A DNA stretch of 64,000 nucleotides from positions 6,085,735-6,149,734 of the forward strand of contig OZ026601.1 of the NCBI GenBank assembly GCA_964020085.1, written 5' to 3'. Source of the stretch: Micromussa lordhowensis (Eukaryota; Cnidaria; Anthozoa; Scleractinia; Lobophylliidae). Below are positions 21,254-33,109 of this stretch, in pieces. A model generated the notes under the pieces. That model was not told the origin of the DNA. It did no database searches and saw only the letters and a program-made list of their open reading frames with translations. A program made the position numbers and the translations under genes. Every line of letters starts with the position of its first letter. Position 1 is the stretch's first letter.

Positions 21254-23301
21254 TTAAATTTCAACGAATGCATAGTATTCTGTACTTGCTGGGTAATCTC
21301 GCTTGGCTATTATAACCCTGCCAGAATACCTAGTCCTTTGCCATATAAATCCCCTCTCTACATACAAAACATGAACCGGCAGCTTCCTGACAATCAACTC
21401 GGGCTGGGGTGATTCCTTGGTGTTGGCTGGGAAATCTTCTGGGAAAGACTGTATATGGAAATCTTTAGGATTATACAGGATAAACATCACATAATCACTA
21501 GACTCGCTGTCTACGGTGATGTCCTTGGTTACGTCGTGACAATGTACACCACATTCCTCCAATCCTGGATCGCCCTTATAATAATCTTTCTTAAATCCGC
21601 GTTGTCCAGCCTTGGTATAAACGTGGAGTCTGGCTTTGTCTATCTCGACTTGTGTGGGTAATTCCCATAATTGGGGTCGGTATGGAAGAGAGTCTTCGCG
21701 GTTATGAAATTGTCCAACGTAAACGATTACTGTCTTATCATCCTGGTTTACCAAGCAAGCTTCTGGCCAATCATTGATGTCACCAATCTTATTAGTAATA
21801 AACTTATTAACTTTCTCAAATAAAGTAAACATTTGATAATTGTAGGATCGCCCGCGGCCATGAACATTGTCTGATAATGCCTTGTAAATTGTCGTGTTCA
21901 GGTCATCTTTGATGTCTAACTTGAGTCCTTCCATGGGATTAGACGCAGCCTCCCTCAGGGCTTCAGCTTTCGTTAGGAACTTATACGCCTTCTTCATCCA
22001 TTTTTCTTTCTCTCTCAGTTTGATGGCGTCTTCACAGCTTTCATCTCCATCCCTACGACACCTCAGATCCTGGAATGCAGAGTGGACGAGAAAACCAGCA
22101 GATGCATAGACCGATATATCCTCCATGAATCGTTGGACTTTATTGGGATCAGTAAGGCAGTAAGCACGCATTAACGGTCTAAGCAGGGAAGTAGCTTCCA
22201 AGACCTCTCCGAACTCCACTCCATACAGATCCAAGAGGCTGTCATCGACATACTGATCTTCATACTGTTTCATAAAATCTTTTACTTCGGTTTGATTTAA
22301 GAAATTGCTCTGTCCACACACCTTGTGGTTCGAGAGGCCTTGAACCATTTTTTCATATCTTCGAAGAGAGTAACGGATAGCTTCAAGTTTACGTCCAATT
22401 CCGCAGACTTTGTTTTCATACTGCACAACACGCTTCAAATCTGCGATGTCACTTTGTATGTGGGTGAGCCTTCGGTGGACTTCATCAAACTCCTTCTCTA
22501 AATACTTTGCCATTTCGTCAAAGGGGTTTGGCGTCAGGAATGTTGTAGCGATTGAGAGGATGCCGCCATAAATACTAGCCAACGGACCCATGGCTTTCAT
22601 AAAAGTTGCAAAAGTGCCAAGTGTTTGTCCGAGTGTCTTGAGCGAGGTAGTCGCTGCAGTTTTGAAATTATTGGCGGCACTCTTTAGAACTTTGCGGCCT
22701 AAGTCGACTAAGCCAACTACGATGGCCGAAGACGCGTCTCCCATGGTCTGGATAATGTTGTATTTTGGCACTTTGAAATCGCGTGCTCCTGGTCTGACAG
22801 GTGGCTCGGTTGAAATGACTTTTTCACGCTTTAACAATTTGGTCAATTGTTCTGGGCATACTTACAAGGAGGCAAACCTGTTCTCCTCCCAGCGCAGGAC
22901 TCCCTGAAGCTTGTATTCTGATCAACAATAATGATCGTGTCAACAGCCATAGCTTGGATGCAGATTTCATCGTTGGAGATGACCTTTACGGAGTCCACAT
23001 TATTCTGGTATATCCTATATCCTTTACCGAATTCCATCATTCGGCTTATTCCGCCGCTAAAAAATGGCCCACTCCATATTTTGTTTGAATATCCTGCTTC
23101 AGAATTTGCTCCTGTTGGTCTTGAAACAGAACCAGGGATTTCGTCATAAAAATTGCCTTTTACTTCGATTGTAAATCGAAATCTTTCAACGACTCCCTTG
23201 AAAAATTGGAGGGTGATAGCGGAGTATGAACTGTCAGCTTTACTGAAGACCACAGAGAGAAAACTGATTAGTAACACGAATGGCAAGCTTGGCCTGCACA
23301 T
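21254..23301 (-). CDS. Secreted protein, N-terminal domain plus toxin-like helical domain; frame interrupted
   Basis: Two adjoining - strand frames seem to form one gene. The first (ATG at 23301, to 22843) starts with a signal peptide (MCRPSLPFVLLISFLSVVFS) and a ~120-residue domain I do not recognise. The second (to 21254) has about 530 residues: an amphipathic start, a hydrophobic stretch near 80-105 (GPLASIYGGILSIATTFL), a coiled-coil stretch near 110-145, then a long mixed region with Cys pairs. That layout resembles the cnidarian jellyfish-toxin family and vertebrate rapunzel-like proteins; this is inference. The second frame has no ATG at its start. The frames meet near 22843-22860, where a good donor-like GTAAGT also lies, so the break is either a short intron or a one-base frameshift. 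Alone in its region, with a remnant inverted copy at 20152. Confidence 0.6.
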
Positions 23302-23717
23302 CTTATCCTATCTTAGTCTTCTGCTAGAATGGCTTGATGAACTCTATATCCCAAACTCAACTCTTGCCTATTGATGTCGTAAGATTTCGTAAAAAGGCAA
23401 GCCCCTCTCTAAAACGCCTCTTATCTATTAAACGCCCACCCTTCGTATGCCAAAATTTATTAGATCATTTACGTCGTAAGATTTACTAAAGAGGGGAGGA
23501 TGACAAGCGATTAGCAGGGAGGGCGGGTATTCATCGTGTTATTTACGCGCTTTTCGAGGTAGCAACTCGACAACACCCAAATTTGACGTTGTCACGCTGT
23601 GCGCGTCACTCGATGTCATTATAATAAAGTGTTACGAGTTCGAGTTACGGGTATATGCAGGTAAGAAAATTATACAGTCGAAATCAAATTTACATTGTGG
23701 AATACCTTCTTGGGTTT
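23302..23717. other. Upstream region of the secreted gene
   Basis: Noncoding. Two stretches around TGTCGTAAGATTT (23355) and CGTCGTAAGATTTAC (23472) are similar to each other. No clear TATA box. Confidence 0.35.
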
Positions 23718-23800
23718 TTAGTGATACGAATAAAGTAAGGCCAACTTTCGGCGTACTTTCCATTTACCCGCATTTTCCTCTACTTGTCCGTAATACTCAA
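23718..23800 (-). repeat. Right arm of the inverted duplication, cut by the gap
   Basis: Reverse complement of the 19307-19344 and 19858-19902 blocks, here joined without insertion. On the - strand it is open (EYYGQVEENAGK, then LALLYSYH and stop). It runs into the N gap, so its full length is unknown. Confidence 0.75.
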
Positions 23801-24000
23801 NNNNNNNNNNNNNNNNNNNNNNNNNNNNNNNNNNNNNNNNNNNNNNNNNNNNNNNNNNNNNNNNNNNNNNNNNNNNNNNNNNNNNNNNNNNNNNNNNNNN
23901 NNNNNNNNNNNNNNNNNNNNNNNNNNNNNNNNNNNNNNNNNNNNNNNNNNNNNNNNNNNNNNNNNNNNNNNNNNNNNNNNNNNNNNNNNNNNNNNNNNNN
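23801..24000. other. Assembly gap, 200 N
   Basis: Exactly 200 N. It lies on an arm of the inverted duplication, a place where assemblers often fail. Confidence 1.
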
Positions 24001-26037
24001 AAACATATAACAAAATGGCGGAATTTTGAAAACATGAGAAACGCCGAGGGAATTTACCTCAGATAAGACTTAGGTAGACCAGATAAGCTTCAAACTTTCG
24101 CAAAAGAACGACCAGTAAGAGTGATAAGACATATCTCCTGAACACCACAGTTTCATACCTGAACACCAACTGAAATTTTACTGCGAAGTCAAGAGACTCG
24201 AGGGTCTTTCATTCGAAATGTGTTGCTCAAGTCGATATTTTCGCGCCAACTGCCTCGCCGACGACTCGCCGACTGGGTCGCTAGTGACGCATGCGCAATC
24301 GTTTTTCAGCTCTGTCATCTGGTATCACAACCATTCGCTTGCGGATAATGCAGCAGCGAGAGGGACAGATTTGAGCTGGTAAATGAGCGCTTTTCAGGTC
24401 GTTGCGATAAGATTTGTAAACCAGCGACCGATGTACTGGGAAGCGAGTTATTCACGCTTCGGCTGATCGTGATTTGAAGCGGTTACGTCCATTCCTCGGG
24501 AATATTTTGGTCTTCGCAGAACGACGGTTGGATTCTGAGCCAGCCAGCCTTGTGTTTTTTTCTAGTGAGACACCACCGGCAGCGCTAACTCGCTGAAAAC
24601 GCTTCAAAACGGCGTCAAACGCAGTGGAACAATAAAGAATATGAAAGCAAAGCCATGTAAGTCAATTTTATTCACACAACATTACATTTTAGGTATTTAA
24701 AGCAAATCCGTAAAGTTCCCATACAAACCCTTGTAAATCGCATCTTTGTAACTGCTCGAAGGCAAGAGTCACATCTCGCGCTTGGGCCGCCTGTGTTCTT
24801 AGCAACTTTTTACCTTTTTCGGAGCAGAATCTGGACGCCCCTACCCACTGCCACTGCCAGTCCCAGAAGAATTCGAGTTTAGTCAGATTCTCTTACCTTC
24901 GTTTTCTTCGCCAAGCTCGTTCCATAGTCAGTCTTAAGATTTTACTAGATGTGGAGCAAAGAATTTGTTCCACTGTGTACTTTTGAAGTTCTTCCATGTT
25001 GACGAATGAGATCTAGAAGGGAAAAAGCGCGGGAAAGTTGACGCAGGTTACACGCTCCCCGGGTGGGACTGGGACCGAAGTAAACCTGGGAAAGTTACGT
25101 GTCCAACATGTTTTCTAGTGTTTTCTTCGATTTTTGGCGCAATGATATGACACTGTTTGAAACGTTCTTGGTGAATATAGGTATATTGTGGCAATGTTCT
25201 GCCTTACAACCGTGAAGCCTGAACGTTTTTTTCGCGCATGTTTATGGCTGTTTTATGCTTCGTTCTTTCTCATGTCACGTGATGAAACAACTATCAATGA
25301 AGCTGTTGGAAAAAGAATTTGAAAGACCTCAAAGACAAGGTATGTGGTTATAATAATAATTATCTTTATTGAGGAGATCAATTTCACTGATAAGTGATTT
25401 ACGAAAGAGTCCTCGAAAATTAAAATAAAACAAAGAGGAAAAATATAGTTTGTAACGAATAACATAGATTCGCATTGGATTTCTCTGTAATTACCGATTC
25501 TTGCTTATCCAAATTATTATATTTGCCTTTAGAAGGATTAAGCGATCCCACTGAGTGCCCTTTCTTTGAGCCAGATTAATTTGCGTACTCTCTGCTTACT
25601 AAGCAAACGACCCACTCGCGACACTCAGAATTGTTTTGCGCTATTTAAAATACTCACGCACACGTCACGCGATTAGAAGAGACCGTACAGCGACTTCTAT
25701 TCGTACGCGATTCCGCTGAGTATCAGTAAAAGCTATCATTAAATTTAAGAATCGCTAACCTGGTATTGAATGTTATAGTTGAACACTTTCCTTAGACAAG
25801 GCTTGTCCAGCCGTATTTTCGTGGAACAGTTTTCGTCAAGATTTATTCGTCACCTCCTTGGGAAGGAGAAAAAGTTCGAAGCAACTAAACGCGAGCAGTC
25901 TGACTTTCTACGAAAAGAAGTATCTAACGCTGAGAAATTCAGACAACTGATACTGACACAGGTATAAATATTCACCACAATGACTGAAACTGCGCCTACT
26001 ATAGAAGGAGGAAGAATTCCCGTATGAATAGCAAAAA
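24001..26037. other. No confident gene
   Basis: 24230-24640 is locally richer in CG and contains ACGCATGCGC. Near 25340-25380 the - strand reads like a LINE tail (AATAAAGATAATTATTATTA). A possible exon is listed at 25779. Nothing else recognised. Confidence 0.4.
25779..25961 (+). CDS. Possible internal exon, unknown product
   Basis: Exactly 61 sense codons lie between an acceptor-like TTATAG and a good donor (ACACAG/GTATAA). The predicted piece is basic and helical (LLGKEKKFEATKREQSDFLR). No neighbouring exons were found and no family recognised. It could be chance. Confidence 0.22.
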
Positions 26038-26847
26038 TAGGGACTTTAAGATACGCTATGGCGAGGTTCTACTACGGCTACTTTGGCCGTGAGGGACTTG
26101 GCTGACAACGGCGTTTTACCCGCCAAACTGAAATGATCAAGATTTTGCTGTAGGGCAACAGCATGTGCGGCCTCTACGTGTCTTAACAAAATGACTTCGC
26201 TCAAGGAAACCAGAGACTTTACTCGACTTTCACACGAAATAGGCTTGATTAATGACGATGATGTCCTTCCCCTGTAACCATCTTACCTCTCCCAGAACTT
26301 AGATTTGCATTTTAGAACTTGATAGAACAGCCTGTAATTCCAACCAAACAAACAAAATATCAACACTGATAGAAAGCTCCATTTCAGCACGAATTTGTTC
26401 ATAAAACGATTACGTACGTGATAAGCCCGAAAATACAGAACTTTTCATCATAATAAAATACATTTTGAACAGCAATAAACAATTATAGCTCAGATTACTA
26501 CATACGAAGCTTTCTTACCTACGGCTGTTCGGCCCGATACTAATGACTGAATTGATCATCTCGTGGTAGGTGTTAAAATCGTTTAAATTTTCTGTACAAA
26601 TGACAAAGAAACAATCATCTTACAAATGATTTTTATGACTGAGTACTTTATCTTCAAACTAGGCTGTTCAAACAGTGAAAAAAGCGCTAAAATTAGGAGG
26701 AAACAGCAGACATACTCACGTAGTGAAGAGTACGTGAAACCAGGCACTTTCCCGTAGTAGAAAGCAAGGCTACGGCGGGAAATCCGAACTGGTACGCGCG
26801 TCATGACGTCACCGGAAGTGATTCTGCCGCCGTACTAAAGTCCCTAA
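26038..26847. mobile_element. TIR element, ~810 bp
   Basis: The ends TAGGGACTTTAAGATACG and its approximate mirror CCGTACTAAAGTCCCTA delimit a noncoding segment. Terminal match is ~11-12 bases, then weaker. Superfamily unclear. Confidence 0.5.
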
Positions 26848-27069
26848 TGCGAATATTCGTACCAGATTACCAACGCGAGTCCAAAATTCATAGAATTTCC
26901 AAGTTGTCACTTACCACCCAATCCAAGCCAGTATATTCTAACTATTTATAAGGTATAAGAAATTATTTTCGCACATTTTCAACCTACAGTGTACTAATTG
27001 TTGCCAGTTGATCTCTGTAGAGGTTGCGTGACATGCGCGAGTTCATATGTAGCTCGGAAAAAGCTTTAA

Positions 27070-27729
27070 GGACGTTCGCGCCCAAAAACTTCCCACGCAC
27101 AGATTTTTTTTAAACTTTGACTGACGGTAGAAAATGATAAGATTAGATAAAAAACGTAAAAAAAATCGGGGGTCACCGAACTCGTTTTCAAGATAAAGCG
27201 TAGCTCAGACCATAGCATTTCTACGATTCTCAGTCATTCGAGGCGATTCTGGCCGGATTCATTACTATTCTGCATATATTTAAGTTGAAGAATCATCTCT
27301 AAGCTATGAGTGTTTAACACGGCTTATATAGGCCTAATTGATAGATCTTTGCTACATATGTCATTAAATCTGCTAGAATTAGCCTTAAAAAAGACAACTT
27401 CTAAAGTCACGCACACCTGTCTCCATGTACCAATTCGACCCTTTTTTAATAGTATATGACAAATAATTACAACTTCCCACACACAGATTTTTTTGGTTTT
27501 TTAGTATAATGTAGAGAGTTAAAAAAGGAAGTGATCTGCCGAAAAAAAAGTGGGGGTCACCGAGCTTCCAACAAAAATATTCGCACACCAAGTTAACGCA
27601 AAGGTCATCAGCTCTATATTTTGTTAAGTTTTCGACTCGGTGCGCGCGCTTGAAAATGACGTGGCACGCGCGTGACCAATGAATAGCGTGCGCACTAGAG
27701 ATGCGCAGTGGCAATGGGCGCGAACGTCC
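27070..27729. mobile_element. TTAA-flanked TIR element A
   Basis: 660 bp, with TTAA on both sides (27066-27069 and 27730-27733). Termini are GGACGTTCGCGCCC and GGGCGCGAACGTCC. It contains two copies of a GGGGGTCACCGA motif. TTAA duplications are typical of piggyBac and Kolobok families. No coding capacity. Confidence 0.8.
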
Positions 27730-27733
27730 TTAA

Positions 27734-28370
27734 GGTGATTCCCGGGTAAAAGAACCCGCCATAGATTTCCGATGAAACTTGGTATGGTGTCATTACAGTA
27801 CAAGGAGATGTTAAAAACGTAATAAAAAGAGGGGGTCACCGTGCTTGTTTTTATGCCACGATGCTCACAAATATGGTTATTTTGGTGACTTTTGGTGACT
27901 TTCTCAGTGCGCAACAAATAAGCTCAATTATTTTTCAATGCGGCGTGTTATATCACACAGAATTCGACTGTCTTTGATTGCTTATTCATCTATGTCCCAG
28001 AAGAAATGGCTTCAAATACCCTGCATTGTTAACTGATATTTTTATCCTTTAAAGGAAACATAATTTGGACTTGCTCTAATGGGCCCGTTACGTCTCTATC
28101 TGTAGCATTTATTTCATTTGCCAAAAAAGTAGCCATAGATTTCTGCCAAATGTTTTCTCAGTTATTGCGGATATTGTTCTCATTGAATTTGTAAAATAAA
28201 AAGTGGGGGTCACCGTGCTCGTTTAAGAGAAAATTAGCTTTTATCTCGCTATCGAGCTTAGTTTGAAGGAAATCTCTTATGTTTTGTACGCGCGCGTGCT
28301 CATGTGCGCGCGCTGATGACGCAAAATTCGTGCGCAGTAGGAATGCGCAATGCAAAACTCGGGAATCACC
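27734..28370. mobile_element. TTAA-flanked TIR element B
   Basis: 637 bp, directly abutting element A and sharing its right TTAA (27730-27733); the other TTAA is 28371-28374. Termini are GGTGATTCCCGGG and CTCGGGAATCACC. It also has GGGGGTCACCGTGCT motifs, like element A, so the two may be distantly related families. Confidence 0.8.
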
Positions 28371-28567
28371 TTAAGTGTCGCGAGTGTGTCGTTCTCTTAG
28401 TATGCAGAGCTTACCCAAATTAATCTGCCTCAAAGAAGCGGCACTCACTGGAATTGCAAAATTCTTCTTAAAGTAAATATATTAATTTAGCCGGATAGGC
28501 GAGAATTTAGCAATTACAGAGAAATTCAATGAAATCTTCTGACTTCCGCACGAATAGCGACAATTGC

Positions 28568-29154
28568 CGGTTTTCACATGACGTCACTAAAATTCAAACT
28601 ACAAAACTATTGATCCTATTGATATTTTACTTTAATGAGGTATAAGAGCAGCTGAAAACTAATATTTAGACGATTTTTGGCCCGAATGGGTTCTTGGTTT
28701 TGCGATAGGTTATGCTTGAATTTCTAAGCTTTTGCGTGACGCTGCACTACATGACGGCCGGGTTGTTTAAAAAGTGACTTATTTCGGGACTTATTTCGGG
28801 AAATGTGGCTATCTGAACGGGTTCTTGTATTAGGATAAGTATTATTTTAATGTTTTTGAGTTCCTCGAGAGATAAATTTACGCTTTTGTAATAAAACTCA
28901 GTGACAGATGTTTCTGTTGATTTCCGGCCGCCATGTTGGTGCCCATCTAGATGGGCACCAACATGGCGTCCCATACAAATCTCTATAAATTTGGATGACA
29001 CACTTCTGCGAATAGCGCGCGAATTAAAAACAGCAGAGACCTGATTCTTGGCGAGGTTGTTTATATTGCAATCATCTACCATATCCCAGATTCTTGAATT
29101 TATTTATTGAACGGTTACGATTTTTAGTTTTGATCACGTGACTGATGAAAACCG
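28568..29154. mobile_element. TIR element ending CGGTTTTCA
   Basis: CGGTTTTCACATGACGTCAC at the left is mirrored by CACGTGACTGATGAAAACCG at the right. Only the outer ~9 bases match exactly. The interior contains the perfect palindrome at 28929-28968. Confidence 0.5.
28929..28968. repeat. Perfect 40-bp palindrome
   Basis: Two 20-base arms (right arm AGATGGGCACCAACATGGCG) meet at the centre of TCTAGA with no spacer. Confidence 0.9.
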
Positions 29155-31321
29155 AGAATAGCAAATACAAGTCGCCGTACGGGTGCCGGTACGGAGTGGA
29201 AAGTATCTTTAAGAGTCTGGACGGGCCAAAATGCGTGGAAACGAAAATGTTTCTTAAAAACCGTGGCTCAAATGTATATGTTTATTCCTAACAGTTACAA
29301 AAACATTAAAACAAGACACCTTTCAGTGGGTTTAATTTCTTTTTAACCATCATATGGACTTTATTCACGATGTCACGATTTTTTCATGTTTTTTTTTTCA
29401 TTAAAGCAAAAAGTAAGCCTCAGTGCTCGATTTTATCACGCCAAACTTGGTAAATATACGAAAATTCATAGGAATCCGTTGTAAAGTCATGGTGATAAGA
29501 TATGGAAATTGCGTGACATCGTCAAAATGGTACATTCAAGGCATAGGAGGTCTAGAACATGTCTCTAACCTGTCCCAAGCTCTCGGTCAGAAGGGATCAT
29601 CGCCGGAAAACGCGGGCGGGCGACGAGCGGGATCAGCGACGAACAGGATCAGCGACAAACGGGATCCAGGAGAGAAAACGCTTCTCCCGGAATGTAACAA
29701 AAAACAGATACAACATGGAAAATTTAGCGGAAATTTAATATTCTACACCTTCTAAAAATACCTTTTTACGGTCCACTGAACAACAAATAATGACGTCACA
29801 AGTGCACATGAACGACCTTTCCTGTCACGTTCACAGCTGTGACACAGCAATTCTTGTCATGCTACTAATTTCAAGCATGAAAGTTGAGAAATAGCTAGAA
29901 ATCAACGATGCACGTATAGTTGGGGTTTAGCTGCCTTCAGTATAAAGTACGTGCACAATGTTACAATCTGTTTTTTTGTCACCAAAGTCATTAGACTGGA
30001 GCTTACGGACTAGAAAAGACTGTATCCCCACAAGGTGCCAGAGACTACAATCTTGGACAGAATAAAAAGGAACAATTAGCCCCCTTCCCCCCCCCCCCCC
30101 AAAGCAATGATGAAGGCGGGAAGGAGCAAAAAACGCGCCATTTTGGCATCATTGAAATGGGGGGAGGGGTGGTTCAGATGTTCCATTTATTTTGTCCAAG
30201 ATTAATCTTGGACAGAATAAAAAGGAACAATTAGCCCCTTCCTCCCAAAAGCAAATGATGAAGACGGGAAGGAGCAAAAAACGCGCCCTTTTGGCATCAT
30301 TGAAATGGGGGGGAGGGGTGGTCCAGATGTTCCATTTATGTTGTCCAAGATTGTAGGTTCAGGAACAACGTCGATTCTATATTGTGCTAGGCTGTTTATA
30401 ATTTGTACTTTTGCGAGTACAATCATGACGTAAATACTTTTTTATGACCCTTTTATACGTCTTTAAAATCCGCTGGCTGATTCACACTTTCGCTACCAAA
30501 TCCCTGAAGAACAAAAAAAATTAAAAAACGCATATATTTGTTCAGCCGCACACAGCTGACTTTCTGGGATTCCTTGTGGAATGTGAACTTTCTTATTATT
30601 TTTCTTATAATATCCGTCACGTGACCGTCAACGAGACACACGTTTTTTTTCCCCCACGAGACAAACTAAAAACCTTGGAATAATAATAATGATAATAACC
30701 TTTTTGGTTTGGGAGGAACTCTGTAAAATTTTCGTTATTTACTACACCCTTGTTCCCCAAGTATGCTTTCTAGTGGTCAATATTGGAAATCACGGTTTAT
30801 TTAATTGGCGCTTTATTGGATGGCTATAGTGTGTTTACAAATGTTTGTGTAGGAAAATTATCCACGCTTGAAAACTAGTGTAGTCTGATATGAACACCCA
30901 CGCATCTTAAAGTGGGGTTTAAATCATTTATAATGACCAAATATTGAAAATTGTGCATCTGAAAACGTGACTAGTGTCATGTTGTCCTGAACCAAAATAG
31001 CGTTGTCAAATCGTATGGAACAAGGAAATAGCGCAAATATCGTCATGATTGAAGAAACTCAAACAGAATATTAGCTTCTGTGATTTTGTATAAAATACAT
31101 TTGCGAACGATCAAAAACATGTGTCATTTTGTTTTTATTCCTCAATTTTTGGAAAAACTGAAATTAAATAAAATCAGGGAAAATGTCGTCATAAATTCAA
31201 CTCAAAAAACGAGGAAAATCTGCCACGGATTCGTTTCGTTTCTAGCCGGGGAATTACGCGATTTCACAGTAAAGCCGGATGGGTTGTGCGTTTCAGTAAT
31301 TCAGGAAGTGACTCGAACATA
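29155..31321. other. No gene seen
   Basis: AT-rich, with the palindrome dimer at 30047-30354. The frame 29423-29755 (+) has no recognisable domain and overlaps low-complexity repeats. Confidence 0.4.
30047..30354. mobile_element. Head-to-tail dimer of a ~155-bp MITE
   Basis: Copies 30047-30203 and 30204-30354 are about 90% alike. Each starts AATCTTGGACAGAATAAA and ends with its mirror TTGTCCAAGATT, and each includes AGCAAAAAACGCGCC and a G-rich block. The first copy carries a longer C run. Confidence 0.8.
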
Positions 31322-31357
31322 TGACGTCAGAATCGTAGAACAATTGCTGTGACGTCA
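31322..31357 (+). promoter_or_regulatory. Two full CRE sites upstream of the HIG1 gene
   Basis: TGACGTCA occurs at 31322-31329 and 31350-31357, 28 bases apart and 128-163 bases before the start codon. Full palindromic cAMP response elements bind CREB/ATF factors. Regulation by them is inference. Confidence 0.5.
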
Positions 31358-31484
31358 TTACGACATTGCATAATCTTCGAGTATTTGAGAGGCCAATCAA
31401 AGAGCATTAGAGCAAACGCAAAAGTTACTCCTCTTTATCGAGAGCACCTCACTGTCAACAGAAGCAACCAAAAAAGAAACTAAA

Positions 31485-33109
31485 ATGGCTCCAACTGCAC
31501 AACAGTTAAGCTCAGAATGGATGACTGAAGCTGAAAAGGAGACAGAAACGGACAGACTGATACGAAAAAGCAAACAGTCGCCATTTATTCCCATCGGTGA
31601 GTTGGCTTACGTTTAATAGCTTATCTTCTTCATTGTGAGCTTATTTCTGAAATGTTTGTCCCCAAGATTTCCAAAATTCCACGATTGTACTGTTGTACGC
31701 GAGTGTGAGAAAGGATCACAGATATGTTTAAAACACGGACGTTTAATAGCGGTTTAATGGTTTTCACAGACCGGCCGGCTACAAATGTCATGTAAACAGC
31801 CATTTCATTATTATGCAATCGAGAAAGGGCCGTGGAATTCGCTTTAGGTGTTGCCTCTTTAACAGTTTATGACTCTTTATTTCACTACTTTTAATTTTCC
31901 GATCATTAAAAAATCCAGCGAAAACATTCATATTTTTGGGATCGCTGTGCGCGCGTTTGTTCCGATGAGCTTCTACTAATAATCGATCTTGCAGCGGTTA
32001 ATTATTCGAGAATTTTCATTCGAGAATGGAAAATGTATCTTTTAGTTTACTTCATTTGCAGTGCCATCGTCGTATTTTTGTCTTAAGTTACAGAAAACGT
32101 AAAATCGTCGAATTTGTTACAATTTAAGAGAGTGTATATTCCCTATTTGACATGGTAAATTTTGATAAACATATAATGCTCTCGGGCAAAAGAGTGTTTC
32201 GTGAGAGAAGTCATGATTCACTGCAATCATGGCTGAAGCGACGCGGAGCCGTGCGCCCGACAATGCGTTTGGCAGAAAAATCTTTCAGGAAATCATTTAC
32301 ATAGTTGCAAATTAACTCTGAAAATGACGCAATAGTTTGACTACCCCCGAACTCTGGTGGTCGCAGTTGTAAATTCTAAACTTCTGTTGCTTATTTTCTG
32401 GGCAATAATGTAGAAAATTACAAGCAAATCTTTTACTTGCAATTTCCTCAAATTTGTTTCATTTCAATTTTCTCGAAAACCGGAAAGGGAAAAACAAAAA
32501 GCGGAAAGTCAGATTGAAGAGCATACAGTACCTCAGAGTAAAAGGAAGTCCAGGGTTTCTAGGAAAGAACTATTATTTGCAAAATAGCTGATGCAACAGT
32601 ATTGGGTGTTTGCCAAGGAGGATGTTTCTTAACTTGAATTTCTTGTTTTTTGAGGTAGTTTAACTTGTAATTCCCTAACAGGACTCAATTAAAAACAAAA
32701 TTGAAAAATATGTTTCAATTTTTTTGTGTCCTTGTGTCAAATGTAATTAATCAAATGTTGATTAAAATCAACCATGCTTGTGCAGACAGAATATCTTGTA
32801 GTCAGCCATTCAGTGGTTCAGCGAGCAACTGAATTCCAGGATCAATTCATCTGCTTGTCCTCTTGTTGATCCAAGTAAACTGATACATCTTTGCCTTAAT
32901 TTATTGCAGGTATTGCAGGAACTGTCGCTGCATGTGTCTGGGGTGCGATTGCTTATAAATACAGAGGACCTGCCATGACTACCAGCAGATATCTTATGAG
33001 ATTACGAGTAATCGCACAGAGTTGTGTTGTGGGCTCGATACTGGCTGGTATTGGAGTCACAGCATTACAAGACAAACTGGAGGCTAAAGCTCAAGCAAAA
33101 AAGAACTGA
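31485..33109 (+). CDS. HIG1-domain mitochondrial inner-membrane protein
   Basis: Hypoxia-induced gene 1 domain family (HIGD1/HIGD2-like), small proteins that help assemble or tune respiratory complexes III/IV. Exons 31485-31596 and 32910-33109, joined in phase 1 within a Gly codon; 103 residues. Residues 1-30 are polar. The HIG1 domain follows: SPFIPIG, membrane segment 1 (GIAGTVAACVWGAIAYKY), the conserved loop RLRVIAQSCVVG, membrane segment 2 (SILAGIGVTALQ) and a Lys/Ala-rich tail ending AKKN. Length and the P-F-x-P-x-G and RVxAQ motifs are as in the family. I cannot decide between HIGD1 and HIGD2. Two CRE sites lie upstream. Intact. Confidence 0.9.

Noticed and set aside
29423..29755. 110-codon + frame
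   Set aside because: Low-complexity GGGATCAGCGAC-type repeats, no domain.
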